From Bacteroides sp. An322 (GTDB taxonomy: Bacteria; Bacteroidota; Bacteroidia; Bacteroidales; Bacteroidaceae), in contig NZ_NFIN01000025.1 in NCBI RefSeq assembly GCF_002161765.1, forward strand, positions 1 through 44,461: DNA of 44,461 nt, in the 5' to 3' direction. Below the pieces are notes generated by a model, which ran no database searches, had not been told where the DNA came from, and saw only the letters and a program-made list of their open reading frames with translations. Numbering within the stretch: position 1 is the first letter of the stretch; every line of letters begins with the position of its first letter. Position numbers and translations under genes: made by a program. Below are positions 8,917 through 16,203 of this stretch, in pieces.

Positions 8917-9704
8917 GGCGGATTGTCGAGCAGGTCTATGTATGGGTGCTTCTCATCCTCTTATACGCTCCGATAGCGATTATCGTGATTTATTCGTTCA
9001 CCGAGGCGAAAGTCTTGGGCAACTGGAGTGGTTTTTCGCTGAAACTGTACGAATCGTTGTTCCATACCGGTGCGCACCATTCGTTGATGAACGCATTTGT
9101 CAATACCATTTTGATAGCCCTGATAGCCGCTACGGTTTCTACTCTTTTGGGAAGCCTTGCCGCTATCGGCATCTTTAACATGCGTGTGCGGAGCCGCAAG
9201 GCAATGGGCTTCATCAATACCATTCCCATTCTGAACGGTGACATCATTACGGGTATCTCCTTGTTTCTTTTGTTCGTCTCGTTGGGCATTACGCAAGGAT
9301 TCACTACGGTGGTATTGGCGCATATCACGTTCTGCACGCCCTACGTGGTGCTGAGCGTATTGCCTCGCCTCAAGCAGATGAATCCCAACCTTTACGAGGC
9401 GGCACTCGACTTGGGAGCAACTCCGATGCAGGCGTTGCGCAAGGTCATCCTTCCCGAAATACGTCCGGGCATGGTGAGCGGTTTCCTTTTGGCATTGACT
9501 ATTTCGATAGACGACTTTGCCGTGACGGTGTTCACTATCGGCAATCAGGGATTGGAGACGCTCTCCACCTACATCTATGCCGATGCCCGCAAGGGAGGAT
9601 TGACGCCCGAACTCCGTCCGCTTTCCGCTCTGATTTTTGTCGTGATACTGGTTTTGCTGATTATCATTAACCGTCGGGCAGGGAGATTGAGAGTGAAGAA
9701 TTAA
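8910..9704 (+). CDS. potC: Polyamine ABC transporter permease
   Basis: This is the second permease of the importer, with 264 residues and about six helices. Its EAA loop is EAALDLGATPMQALRKVILP. The ATG at 8910 is preceded by a strong AGGAGG inside the end of potB. It pairs with PotB to form the channel. The gene is followed by an inverted repeat (9735-9815) before potD. Confidence 0.92.
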   Translation: MVRRIVEQVYVWVLLILLYAPIAIIVIYSFTEAKVLGNWSGFSLKLYESLFHTGAHHSLMNAFVNTILIALIAATVSTLLGSLAAIGIFNMRVRSRKAMGFINTIPILNGDIITGISLFLLFVSLGITQGFTTVVLAHITFCTPYVVLSVLPRLKQMNPNLYEAALDLGATPMQALRKVILPEIRPGMVSGFLLALTISIDDFAVTVFTIGNQGLETLSTYIYADARKGGLTPELRPLSALIFVVILVLLIIINRRAGRLRVKN

Positions 9705-9734
9705 GAATGTGTACAATAGTTGATATGATAAAAA

Positions 9735-9815
9735 AACGCAGATTTCCGCGGATTAACGCAGATTGAGCAGAAGATTAAAATGATAATCTGCGGGAATCTG
9801 CGTTAATCTGCGTTT
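9735..9815. repeat. Inverted repeat, CGCAGATT family, inside the pot operon
   Basis: AACGCAGATTTCCGCGGATT plus AACGCAGATT pairs with AATCTGCGGGAATCTGCG plus TTAATCTGCGTTT. It sits between potC and potD on the same strand and could attenuate or protect the transcript. Its function is unknown. Confidence 0.75.
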
Positions 9816-9834
9816 CCCAAATTAATATACGGCA

Positions 9835-11151
9835 ATGAAAAAAATACTTATCGCTTGGATAATGGCGTGTATGGCGTTGGCTGGGTGCTACAACGCCAGC
9901 GAGTCGCGCGAGAATGTGCTGAAAGTCTATAACTGGGCGGACTACATCGGCGAAGGCGTGCTCGATGACTTCTGCACCTACTATAAAGAGCAGACGGGAG
10001 AAGACATCCGCATCGTGTATCAGACGTTCGACATCAACGAAATCATGCTCACCAAAATCGAGAAGGGGCACGAAGACTTCGACGTAGTCTGTCCTTCGGA
10101 ATACATCATCGAGCGGATGTTCCGCCGCGGATTGCTTTTGCCTATCGACACGGTGTTCGCCCGTTCGCCCAACTATATGAAAGGAGTGGCGCCTTACATC
10201 CGTGCCCAACTCGACCGCTTGGGTACGGCGGAGCGTCCCGTAAGCCGTTATGCCGTATGTTACATGTGGGGCACGGCGGGCTTGCTTTACAACACGGCTT
10301 ATGTCAGTGCCGAGGAAATGTCTACGTGGGGATGCCTTTGGGACAAGCGGTATGCCGGAAAGATTCTGATGAAGGATTCCTATCGCGACGCTTACGGCAC
10401 GGCGTTGCTTTATGCCCACCGCAAGGAGTTGGCAGAGGGGAAAGCCACCGTTCCCGGACTGATGAACGACTATTCGCCTGCGGCAATGGACACGGTGGAG
10501 AAATACCTGAAGCTCCTGAAACCCAACGTGGCGGGCTGGGAAGCCGATTTCGGTAAGGAGATGATGACGAAAGGCAAGGCGTGGATTAACATGACGTGGA
10601 GCGGCGATGCCCAATGGGCGATAGAAGAAGCCCGCACCGTAGGCGTGGAATTGGCATACCGGGTGCCGAGCGAGGGAAGCAACATCTGGTACGACGGCTG
10701 GGTCATTCCCAAGTATGCCAAGAACCGGAAGGCGGCAAGCTATTTCATCAATTTCCTGTGCCGTCCCGACATTGCCTTGCGCAACATGGAAGCTACCGGT
10801 TATGTATGTTCCATCGCTTCGCCCGAAATCATGGAGGCAAGCATCGACTCCACTTTGCCGGAAGGCGTAGACGCCAGCTATTTCTTCGGCCCCGAAGCAA
10901 CGGATGTCAAGCTCCGCCCCACCCAGTATCCCGACCGCTCCGTAGTAGAGCGTTGCTCCATGATACGCGATTTCGGCGACAAGACGGTAGACGTGCTCGA
11001 AATATGGAGCCGCGTCAAGGGCGACAACCTGAATAGCGGCATCGTCATCCTGATACTGATAGTCATAGCCCTCCTCAGCGCATGGCAAGTCCGCCGCCGC
11101 TGGCTCCGCTGGAAGCGGAAACGCACCTCGCGCCGCAGAAGGCGGAGATAG
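9835..11151 (+). CDS. potD: Polyamine-binding lipoprotein with an extra C-terminal membrane anchor
   Basis: This 438-residue substrate-binding protein of the importer has a lipobox (MALAGC, Cys18), predicting lipid anchoring outside the inner membrane. PotD-like blocks include VYNWADYIGEGVLDDF, VCPSEYIIERM and WYDGWVIPKYAKN. Unusually, the mature domain is followed by a hydrophobic segment (about 402-417, IVILILIVIALLSAW) and a strongly basic tail ending in six Arg. E. coli PotD is a soluble 348-residue protein. The tail suggests a second, C-terminal anchor with a cytoplasmic Arg-rich end. The frame is continuous and its stop lies before the repeat arm at 11157. Confidence 0.9.
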   Translation: MKKILIAWIMACMALAGCYNASESRENVLKVYNWADYIGEGVLDDFCTYYKEQTGEDIRIVYQTFDINEIMLTKIEKGHEDFDVVCPSEYIIERMFRRGLLLPIDTVFARSPNYMKGVAPYIRAQLDRLGTAERPVSRYAVCYMWGTAGLLYNTAYVSAEEMSTWGCLWDKRYAGKILMKDSYRDAYGTALLYAHRKELAEGKATVPGLMNDYSPAAMDTVEKYLKLLKPNVAGWEADFGKEMMTKGKAWINMTWSGDAQWAIEEARTVGVELAYRVPSEGSNIWYDGWVIPKYAKNRKAASYFINFLCRPDIALRNMEATGYVCSIASPEIMEASIDSTLPEGVDASYFFGPEATDVKLRPTQYPDRSVVERCSMIRDFGDKTVDVLEIWSRVKGDNLNSGIVILILIVIALLSAWQVRRRWLRWKRKRTSRRRRRR

Positions 11152-11156
11152 TTTTT

Positions 11157-11176
11157 CACCACAGATTACACAGATT
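11157..11176. repeat. Single arm of the CACCACAGATTACACAGATT family
   Basis: This is an exact copy of the arm found at 29871 and 35101, but no right arm follows. Instead a different palindromic element (11186-11285) begins 9 nt later, suggesting that the second half was displaced or lost. Confidence 0.65.
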
Positions 11177-11185
11177 GAAATAATT

Positions 11186-11285
11186 ATTGTAGGGGCGGGG
11201 TTTGCCCGCCCGAATGCACTCACAGATATATCGGTTGATACAGCCGCACGGGTGTTTTCGGGCAGGCAGACCCTGCCCCTACAAT
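11186..11285. repeat. REPIN-like paired-hairpin element, copy 1
   Basis: A 29-bp arm (11186-11214, beginning ATTGTAGGGGCGGGG) is repeated inverted at 11257-11285 with three mismatches. Each arm is itself a hairpin (GGGCGGG pairing with CCCGCCC). Two inverted hairpins around a short spacer is the architecture of REP doublets (REPINs). Confidence 0.7.
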
Positions 11286-11403
11286 CTTTTTTATGCCCTC
11301 CCCGCAAAAGAATCCGAAGTCTCATTGGTTTGCCTTAGCGCAGATAAGCAAGTGTTCGCAGTGTTAAAAGACTTGATGGCATAACGACCTGTCAAAAAAA
11401 AGC

Positions 11404-11411
11404 TACCTTTG
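11404..11411 (+). promoter_or_regulatory. -7 box of the small lipoprotein gene
   Basis: TACCTTTG matches TAnnTTTG and ends 28 nt before the ATG at 11440. Confidence 0.55.
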
Positions 11412-11439
11412 AGGACGTTCAACATCAAAATGAATCACG

Positions 11440-11919
11440 ATGAAAAATCTTAAGCTTTTAGGGCTGCTCTTCTGCCTCTGCCTCCTCAGCTGCGGAGGCA
11501 AGGCGCAAGAGGCGGAAAAAAAGAAGACGGTCGAAGTGCCGCAGCCGGGCGCATATGGTTTCCCAAAGGAAATGGACGTAAAATGCGAAGTCGTACTGAA
11601 AGTAATCTTTAACTATTCGCTTGATAACGTGACTTGGACACGAAGTTCTGTGTATCCATGGGCACATGGGCGAGAGGTATATGCACTATACCATTACGAA
11701 GACGGGCAATGGAAAGACATCACCGAGGAGACGATTGCTCCCGAGTTGCTGGAAACATTCCGCAATACCCTTATGGGGGAGTCCCCGCTTTTCGCCGGAG
11801 TGGATTACACGACGGAAATCCCGCTCTACAATTATTCCGCCTCTTCGGTAAAAAAGGGATTGTATAAAATCCTTTTCGGCATCAACTACAAGCCCTGCTA
11901 TGTTATCTTCGAACTCTAA
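11440..11919 (+). CDS. Small lipoprotein of unknown function
   Basis: This 159-residue protein has a lipoprotein signal (LLFCLCLLSCGG, lipobox LLSC). The mature part is about 140 residues and acidic/aromatic, with VYPWAHGREVYALYHYEDGQ and a C-terminal LYKILFGINYKPCYVIFEL. I recognise no family. It is monocistronic, with its own -7 box and a terminator directly downstream. Confidence 0.75.
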   Translation: MKNLKLLGLLFCLCLLSCGGKAQEAEKKKTVEVPQPGAYGFPKEMDVKCEVVLKVIFNYSLDNVTWTRSSVYPWAHGREVYALYHYEDGQWKDITEETIAPELLETFRNTLMGESPLFAGVDYTTEIPLYNYSASSVKKGLYKILFGINYKPCYVIFEL

Positions 11920-11923
11920 ACCG

Positions 11924-11967
11924 AATCCGCAGCAGCTCCGTTTCCGGCTCCTGCGGATTTGTTTTTG
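11924..11967 (+). terminator. Rho-independent terminator
   Basis: AATCCGCAG (11924-11932) pairs with CTGCGGATT (11951-11959), followed by TGTTTTTG. It begins 5 nt after the stop of the small lipoprotein. Confidence 0.7.
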
Positions 11968-12030
11968 CCCGAAAATCCGACCGCAAAACAAAAAATCCGC
12001 TTCCTGAAGCCGATTTTCTCTGCCGAAATG

Positions 12031-12060
12031 TTGGCGAATCCGCCGATTATGCTAACTTTG
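12031..12060 (+). promoter_or_regulatory. Promoter-like sequence abutting the 40-bp array
   Basis: TTG (12031-12033), 19 nt, then TAACTTTG (12053-12060): both elements and the spacing fit the Bacteroidetes -33/-7 consensus. Predicted initiation is only a few nucleotides before the first 40-bp unit. The next real gene starts at 12440. Confidence 0.55.
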
Positions 12061-12070
12061 CGGAAGTGCA

Positions 12071-12310
12071 GGCTGCGAAAACGTCCTCCCATCGGGAGCA
12101 GCAAATTGCAAGCTGCGAAACCGTCCTCCCGTTGGGAGCGGCAAATTGCAGGCTGCGAAACCGTCCTCCCGTCGGGAGCGGCAAATTGCAGGCTGCGAAA
12201 CCGTCCTCCCGCTGGGAGCAGCAAATTGCAAGCTGCGAAACCGTCCTCCCGCTGGGAGCGGCAAATTGCAGGCTGCGAAAATCTCCTCCCATCAGGAGCG
12301 GCAAATTGCA
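12071..12310 (+). repeat. Tandem array of six 40-bp hairpin units
   Basis: Units start at 12071, 12111, 12151, 12191, 12231 and 12271. Each reads (A/G)GCTGCGAAA, a CCTCCC...GGGAGC hairpin with a 3-nt loop, then GCAAATTGCA. The loop-side bases vary (ATC, GTT, GTC, GCT) while the stem arms stay nearly constant. Only unit 6 has a changed stem base (AGGAG for GGGAG). The unit boundary also forms a near-palindrome (TTGCAGGCTGCGAA). Units are contiguous with no unique spacers, so this is not a CRISPR array. Confidence 0.85.
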
Positions 12311-12320
12311 GCAATCAACC

Positions 12321-12399
12321 GTAGGGGCGTATCGCATACGCCCGAATACATACGCAATGACAAGTGGGCGCATTCAGGGCGTATGCGATACGCCCCTAC
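12321..12399. repeat. REPIN-like paired-hairpin element, copy 2
   Basis: A 23-bp arm (12321-12343) beginning GTAGGGGCGTATCGC is repeated inverted without mismatch at 12377-12399. Each arm folds on itself (GGGCGTAT, loop CGC, ATACGCCC). It shares GTAGGGGCG and CCCGAAT with the element at 11186-11285 and has the same architecture. Confidence 0.75.
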
Positions 12400-12439
12400 A
12401 TCGATTTTTACTCAATAACCATTAAAAAACGGATAAACC

Positions 12440-13201
12440 ATGAAAGAAATTCTCTACAACTTCTCGAAAGCGAGAGCACGCAACGCACAGCACGTGCAGT
12501 TTGCCACCGATGTATTGGCAGCCGTGCCCGAAGAAACGGCAACCGCGCAGGGATTCGCCCCGCAGCGCACCGTGTTCGCCTCGGCTACAGGCGACGAACA
12601 GGATTGTTTCCAGCCCGACCGCGGTTATTTGGGCACCGAAGAAATCGAGGCTTCCGACAACAAGCGTGACAACATTTTTTATTTTTACAAACATCTCATC
12701 GAGGCGTATGCCAACTATTGTCCTGACGAGGTGAAAAAGAATGCGGGGCGGACGCTGCTTTTCGCCATACAGGAAGCGGGCGATGTCGCCAAGAGTGATT
12801 ATGCCAGCGAGACTGCTATCCTTTCCGACCTTTCGGCGAAGCTGAAGCAGGAACCTTACGCTGCAGCCTTGGCTGAAATCGGCTTGTCGGACGCTCCTAC
12901 GGTCATTGCCGAGGCGAACGATGCTTTTAATGCCGTTTATCTGAAGCGCAGCGCCGAGGAGCGCGACCGCAAGCTGGGTGCCACGATGAAGACCCTCCGC
13001 CCCGTGACCGACGATGCGTTCAATGAATTGGCAAAGGCGATAAACGCCCTCTATGCAGCCAACGAACTGGTGACGAAAGACGCCGAAAAGTCCACTGCTT
13101 TGGAAAAAGTGATAGACGATGTGAATGCTATCGTGGTCCGTTTCCGCAAGACTATCAGCACCGCTTCTTCGGCATCGGAGGAGGAAGAGCCGGCGGAGTG
13201 A
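12440..13201 (+). CDS. DUF6261-type protein of unknown function
   Basis: This 253-residue, helix-rich, acidic cytoplasmic protein has no signal peptide. The N-terminus MKEILYNFSKARARNAQHVQF and the later block AEANDAFNAVYLKRSAEERDR with TLRPVTDDAFNELAKAINAL look like the Bacteroidetes DUF6261 family, whose function is unknown. The C-terminus is a low-complexity acidic tail (EEEEPAE). The nearest upstream promoter-like sequence is before the 40-bp array, which would give a structured leader of about 370 nt. A terminator follows at 13269. Confidence 0.75.
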   Translation: MKEILYNFSKARARNAQHVQFATDVLAAVPEETATAQGFAPQRTVFASATGDEQDCFQPDRGYLGTEEIEASDNKRDNIFYFYKHLIEAYANYCPDEVKKNAGRTLLFAIQEAGDVAKSDYASETAILSDLSAKLKQEPYAAALAEIGLSDAPTVIAEANDAFNAVYLKRSAEERDRKLGATMKTLRPVTDDAFNELAKAINALYAANELVTKDAEKSTALEKVIDDVNAIVVRFRKTISTASSASEEEEPAE

Positions 13202-13268
13202 AACCAAAAAGTGAAACTCCTATCACGAATAGGGAAGTCCCTACCGACGTTTGGGGAGATTCTGTTGC

Positions 13269-13295
13269 AGGAGGATTTTTATCCTCCTATTTTTG
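13269..13295 (+). terminator. Rho-independent terminator overlapping a promoter
   Basis: AGGAGGAT (13269-13276), loop TTTT, ATCCTCCT (13281-13288), then ATTTTTG. Its U-tract is also the -7 box (TATTTTTG, 13289-13296) of the next gene. Confidence 0.75.
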
Positions 13296-13296
13296 T
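13289..13296 (+). promoter_or_regulatory. -7 box for the basic-repeat protein gene
   Basis: TATTTTTG matches TAnnTTTG, with a TTG 21 nt upstream. It lies within the terminator tail of the DUF6261-type gene and ends 20 nt before the start at 13317. Confidence 0.55.
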
Positions 13297-13316
13297 GTCA
13301 AGAAACTTAAACCGTT

Positions 13317-14171
13317 ATGATTATGAAAGCGAAAAGATTTTTCATGGGAATGATGCTTGCCCTTTGTCTGGCGGCTCCAGCTGTGGCTTCCGGTTTGGGC
13401 GACATCCGGGTGAATGCCCGTTTCCTGACCGACCGCATGGCGTTCGAACTGAACTTGACACAGACCCAATACAATGATTTGTATGAGGTGAACTATGATT
13501 TTTTCAGCGGCATCGACCCGTATGTGTCGGCTATGGCACGGCAGGAGGCGTATGCGCTGGATGCTTATTACCGCTATCTGGACGAGCGGAACGACGATTT
13601 GCGCTGGGTGCTTTCCAGTGCCGAGTATGTGCGCTTCATGGCGTTGGAGTATTTTTTCCGTCCGGTTTATATCTTGAACCGCGTGTGCAGCCTGCGTATT
13701 TATCAGGTCTATCCCAACCGGACGTTCTTCTATTTCGGGCGTCCGGCGCATTACCTTACGTATTGCGGAGGGCATAGCCGGCGTCATTTAGGGGGGCGGA
13801 GCTTCTACCGGGCGCGTCATCCGAAGGTATACCGTCATCCGGTTTATGCGGGGAATTTCCATAGCCGTCCCGATTTCCGGAAGCATGATTTCGCGCCGGG
13901 GCGTCCGCCTCAAAAGGGTCCGGGTTATCATTTTACGCCTGCACGTCCTTTGCGTCCCGAAGCGGGACCTGCTCATAAGCCCGGCAAGCGTCCGGCGGTA
14001 AAGCCTTCACGTCCCGATAAGAAGCCGGCGATGCGTCCTTCGCGTCCGAACAGGCCTGACAAGAAGCCGGCGGTGAAGCCTTCTCGTCCCGACAGGAAGC
14101 CGCAAGCCCGTCCGCGTCCGAACCGGAATGTTTCGAAAGAAAGAGAAGGCGGACATTTGCGTAGAACCTGA
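13317..14171 (+). CDS. Secreted protein with a basic Pro/Arg/Lys repeat tail
   Basis: This 284-residue protein (282 if the ATG at 13323 is used) has a clear signal peptide (LALCLAAPAVASG). The globular part (about 27-150) contains NLTQTQYNDLYEVNYDFFSG and is rich in Tyr and Arg. The C-terminal half is very basic and disordered, with a degenerate tandem motif KPSRPDKKPA repeated about three times near 225-275. The pattern suggests a periplasmic or surface protein binding a polyanion, but I recognise no characterised family. It stands alone between its own promoter and that of the GT51 gene. Confidence 0.8.
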   Translation: MIMKAKRFFMGMMLALCLAAPAVASGLGDIRVNARFLTDRMAFELNLTQTQYNDLYEVNYDFFSGIDPYVSAMARQEAYALDAYYRYLDERNDDLRWVLSSAEYVRFMALEYFFRPVYILNRVCSLRIYQVYPNRTFFYFGRPAHYLTYCGGHSRRHLGGRSFYRARHPKVYRHPVYAGNFHSRPDFRKHDFAPGRPPQKGPGYHFTPARPLRPEAGPAHKPGKRPAVKPSRPDKKPAMRPSRPNRPDKKPAVKPSRPDRKPQARPRPNRNVSKEREGGHLRRT

Positions 14172-14179
14172 AGATGATG

Positions 14180-14187
14180 TATCTTTG
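14180..14187 (+). promoter_or_regulatory. -7 box of the GT51 gene
   Basis: TATCTTTG matches TAnnTTTG. An in-frame start at 14190 would be almost leaderless, so the ATG at 14235 is preferred. Confidence 0.6.
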
Positions 14188-14234
14188 GCGTGGATGTTTT
14201 TATGGCTGTGTGCTATTATACAATAAGCAAAATT

Positions 14235-16148
14235 ATGAACCGTAAACTGAAACGACTTGGGATTTGGATAGCCTTGCTCGCGATACTTTCGGGGGCAGGG
14301 CTTTTTTTGTCGCGCGGCGTCTTGTTGCGTCATGTCGCCGATAAGCGGATAGCGGCTTGGTCTGCCCGTTACGATATCGGGATAACTTATGCTTCTTTGC
14401 GGATGCCTTCGCTTTCTGCCGTAAGGGTGGAGGGGCTGAGTGTGGTTCCTGCCCGTCGGGACACCTTGCTCCGGCTGGCTTCGGCGGAGGTGAAGATTGA
14501 TTTCTTTTCTTTGTTGCGGGGCGATATTTCGATACGGGAAGTCGATACGGAGGGGCTGGAATGTACGTTTATGAAACAGGGGACGGTGTCGAATTATGAT
14601 TTCTTGTTCCGTTCTTCCGAAAAGAAACGTGCCGCTTCGGATGCCGGGGCTTCGCTCGGTTATGCCGACCGGATAGACCGTGCGTTGGGCTTGTTGTTCC
14701 GCTTGCTTCCCGAAGATGCCGTGATGCGCCGTACGGTGTTGGTAGGCGAGCGCGATTCGCTCCGCACCCGTTTCTATATGCCGGAGTTTGTGTTGGATAA
14801 CCGGGTGTATGTTTCCGACATTGAAGTGACGGAGGGGGATATGCGGGGCAAATGGCACGTGGAAGGCGCATTGGATTGCGGGATGCGGTCGGTGAAAGGG
14901 AGTTTGGCTTCCGCCGAGCGAGGCAAGTGTGTGGTGATGCCTTACGTCCGTCCGCATTATGGGGCGGCGGTGGCGTTCGATTCCGTTGCTTTCAGCTTGG
15001 CGCAAATGAAGCCCGAAGGTGGATGCCAGCTTTTGAAAGGGCATGCCGAAGTGAGCGGGCTGGAGGTGCATCATGCGGCTTTATCGCCCGATACGATTGA
15101 CTTGAACCGAGGGAAAATCGACTATGCGCTTCGTGCGGGAGAACGTTTCATTGAGTTGGATAGTGCCAGTACGGTGTGTTTCAACCGCCTTTCGTTTCAT
15201 CCTTTCGTGCGGGCGGAGAAGGAGGGGCGTTGGCATTTCACGGCTTCCATACATCGTCCGCCTTTTCCGGCGCAAGACCTGTTCGCCTCGCTTCCCGCTG
15301 GTTTGTTCCGGCATCTGCAAGGGATTCAAGTGAGCGGAGAGTTGAGTTATGACCTTCGGGCGGATATTGATTTCAACCGGTTGGATAGCCTGGAGTTTTC
15401 ATCGGATTTACGCGGGCACGGTTTCCGTATCACCCGCATGGGAACAACCGACCTTGCCCGGATGAGCGGGGAATTCGAATATACGGCATACGAGCACGAC
15501 CAGCCCGTGCGCACTTTCTCTATCGGACCTTCCAATCCCGGTTTCCGTCCGCTTTCGCGCATTTCGCCTTTGCTTCAAATGGCAATCCTGCAATCGGAAG
15601 ACGGGAGTTTCTTCTATCACGACGGGTTCTATCCGGGTGCTATCGGGGAGGCTTTGGCATACGATTTACAAAAGGGACGCTTTGCGCGAGGGGGAAGCTC
15701 TATCACGATGCAATTGGTAAAGAACGTGTTTTTGAACCGGCACAAGAATATCGCCCGCAAGCTGGAAGAGGCACTCATCGTATGGCTCATCGAGTCGCAA
15801 CGCCTCACTTCGAAAGAGCGCATGTATGAGGTTTATCTGAATATCATCGAATGGGGACCGATGGTCTATGGTGCGGCGGAAGCGAGCCGTTTCTATTTCG
15901 AGAAAGAACCGGCGGACCTGAGCGTGAGCGAAGCTATTTTCTTGGCATCGATTATTCCTAAGCCCAAGCATTTCCGTTCGGTATTCAATCCCGATGCCAC
16001 GTTGCGCGAGAACCAGTTGGAGTATTATCGCGTTATAGCCCGCCGGCTTGCCGCAAAAGGCTTGATGACGGAAGAAGAGGCGGAAACATTCCGTCCCGAT
16101 GTGCAGGTGAAGGGAGAGGCAAGGAGGCTTTTAAAAATTGAAAATTGA
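14235..16148 (+). CDS. Peptidoglycan glycosyltransferase (GT51) with AsmA-like N-terminal region
   Basis: This 637-residue protein has one N-terminal membrane helix (IWIALLAILSGAGLFLS). Residues about 40-420 resemble AsmA-type beta-rich repeats (SLRMPSLSAVRVEGLSVV, FFSLLRGDISIREVDTEGLE). The last 200 residues are a GT51 lipid-II polymerase domain with the catalytic Glu in LQSEDGSFFYHDG, then GGSSITMQLVKNVFLN and EVYLNIIEWG. There is no transpeptidase domain, so it is a monofunctional, MtgA-like enzyme with a large periplasmic extension. The final residues (KIEN) and stop codon lie inside an inverted-repeat arm. Confidence 0.88.
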   Translation: MNRKLKRLGIWIALLAILSGAGLFLSRGVLLRHVADKRIAAWSARYDIGITYASLRMPSLSAVRVEGLSVVPARRDTLLRLASAEVKIDFFSLLRGDISIREVDTEGLECTFMKQGTVSNYDFLFRSSEKKRAASDAGASLGYADRIDRALGLLFRLLPEDAVMRRTVLVGERDSLRTRFYMPEFVLDNRVYVSDIEVTEGDMRGKWHVEGALDCGMRSVKGSLASAERGKCVVMPYVRPHYGAAVAFDSVAFSLAQMKPEGGCQLLKGHAEVSGLEVHHAALSPDTIDLNRGKIDYALRAGERFIELDSASTVCFNRLSFHPFVRAEKEGRWHFTASIHRPPFPAQDLFASLPAGLFRHLQGIQVSGELSYDLRADIDFNRLDSLEFSSDLRGHGFRITRMGTTDLARMSGEFEYTAYEHDQPVRTFSIGPSNPGFRPLSRISPLLQMAILQSEDGSFFYHDGFYPGAIGEALAYDLQKGRFARGGSSITMQLVKNVFLNRHKNIARKLEEALIVWLIESQRLTSKERMYEVYLNIIEWGPMVYGAAEASRFYFEKEPADLSVSEAIFLASIIPKPKHFRSVFNPDATLRENQLEYYRVIARRLAAKGLMTEEEAETFRPDVQVKGEARRLLKIEN

Positions 16149-16203
16149 GAATTGAAAAATATCCATGCGGCATGTAATTCTCAATTCTCAATTTTCAATT
16201 TTT
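16133..16203. repeat. AATTGAGAATTG inverted repeat between convergent genes
   Basis: AAAATTGAAAATTGAGAATT pairs with AATTCTCAATTCTCAATTTT around ATCCATGCGGCAT. It spans the stop of the GT51 gene and ends just after the stop of rfbB, so it could terminate both transcripts. Confidence 0.75.

Larger units (their letters stand above)
11920..12439. other. 520-bp intergenic region rich in structured repeats
   Basis: From left to right it holds a terminator (11924-11967), a promoter-like sequence (12031-12060), a six-copy 40-bp hairpin array (12071-12310) and a REPIN-like element (12321-12399). Open frames of up to 132 codons cross the array in several frames. This is a product of the repeat and I do not consider any of them coding. 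Confidence 0.7.

Noticed and set aside
9775..11325. 516-codon open frame antisense to potD
   Set aside because: The plus-strand frame has a lipobox, PotD family blocks and operon context. The antisense frame is a by-product of codon composition and shows no family features.
12071..12310. CRISPR array
   Set aside because: Units are contiguous, with no unique spacers and no cas genes nearby; each unit is a hairpin with small loop changes.
11916..12425. Several overlapping open frames of 70-132 codons across the 40-bp array
   Set aside because: They exist in several frames on both strands because the unit lacks stops. The 40-bp period cycles the frame and there are no start signals of note.
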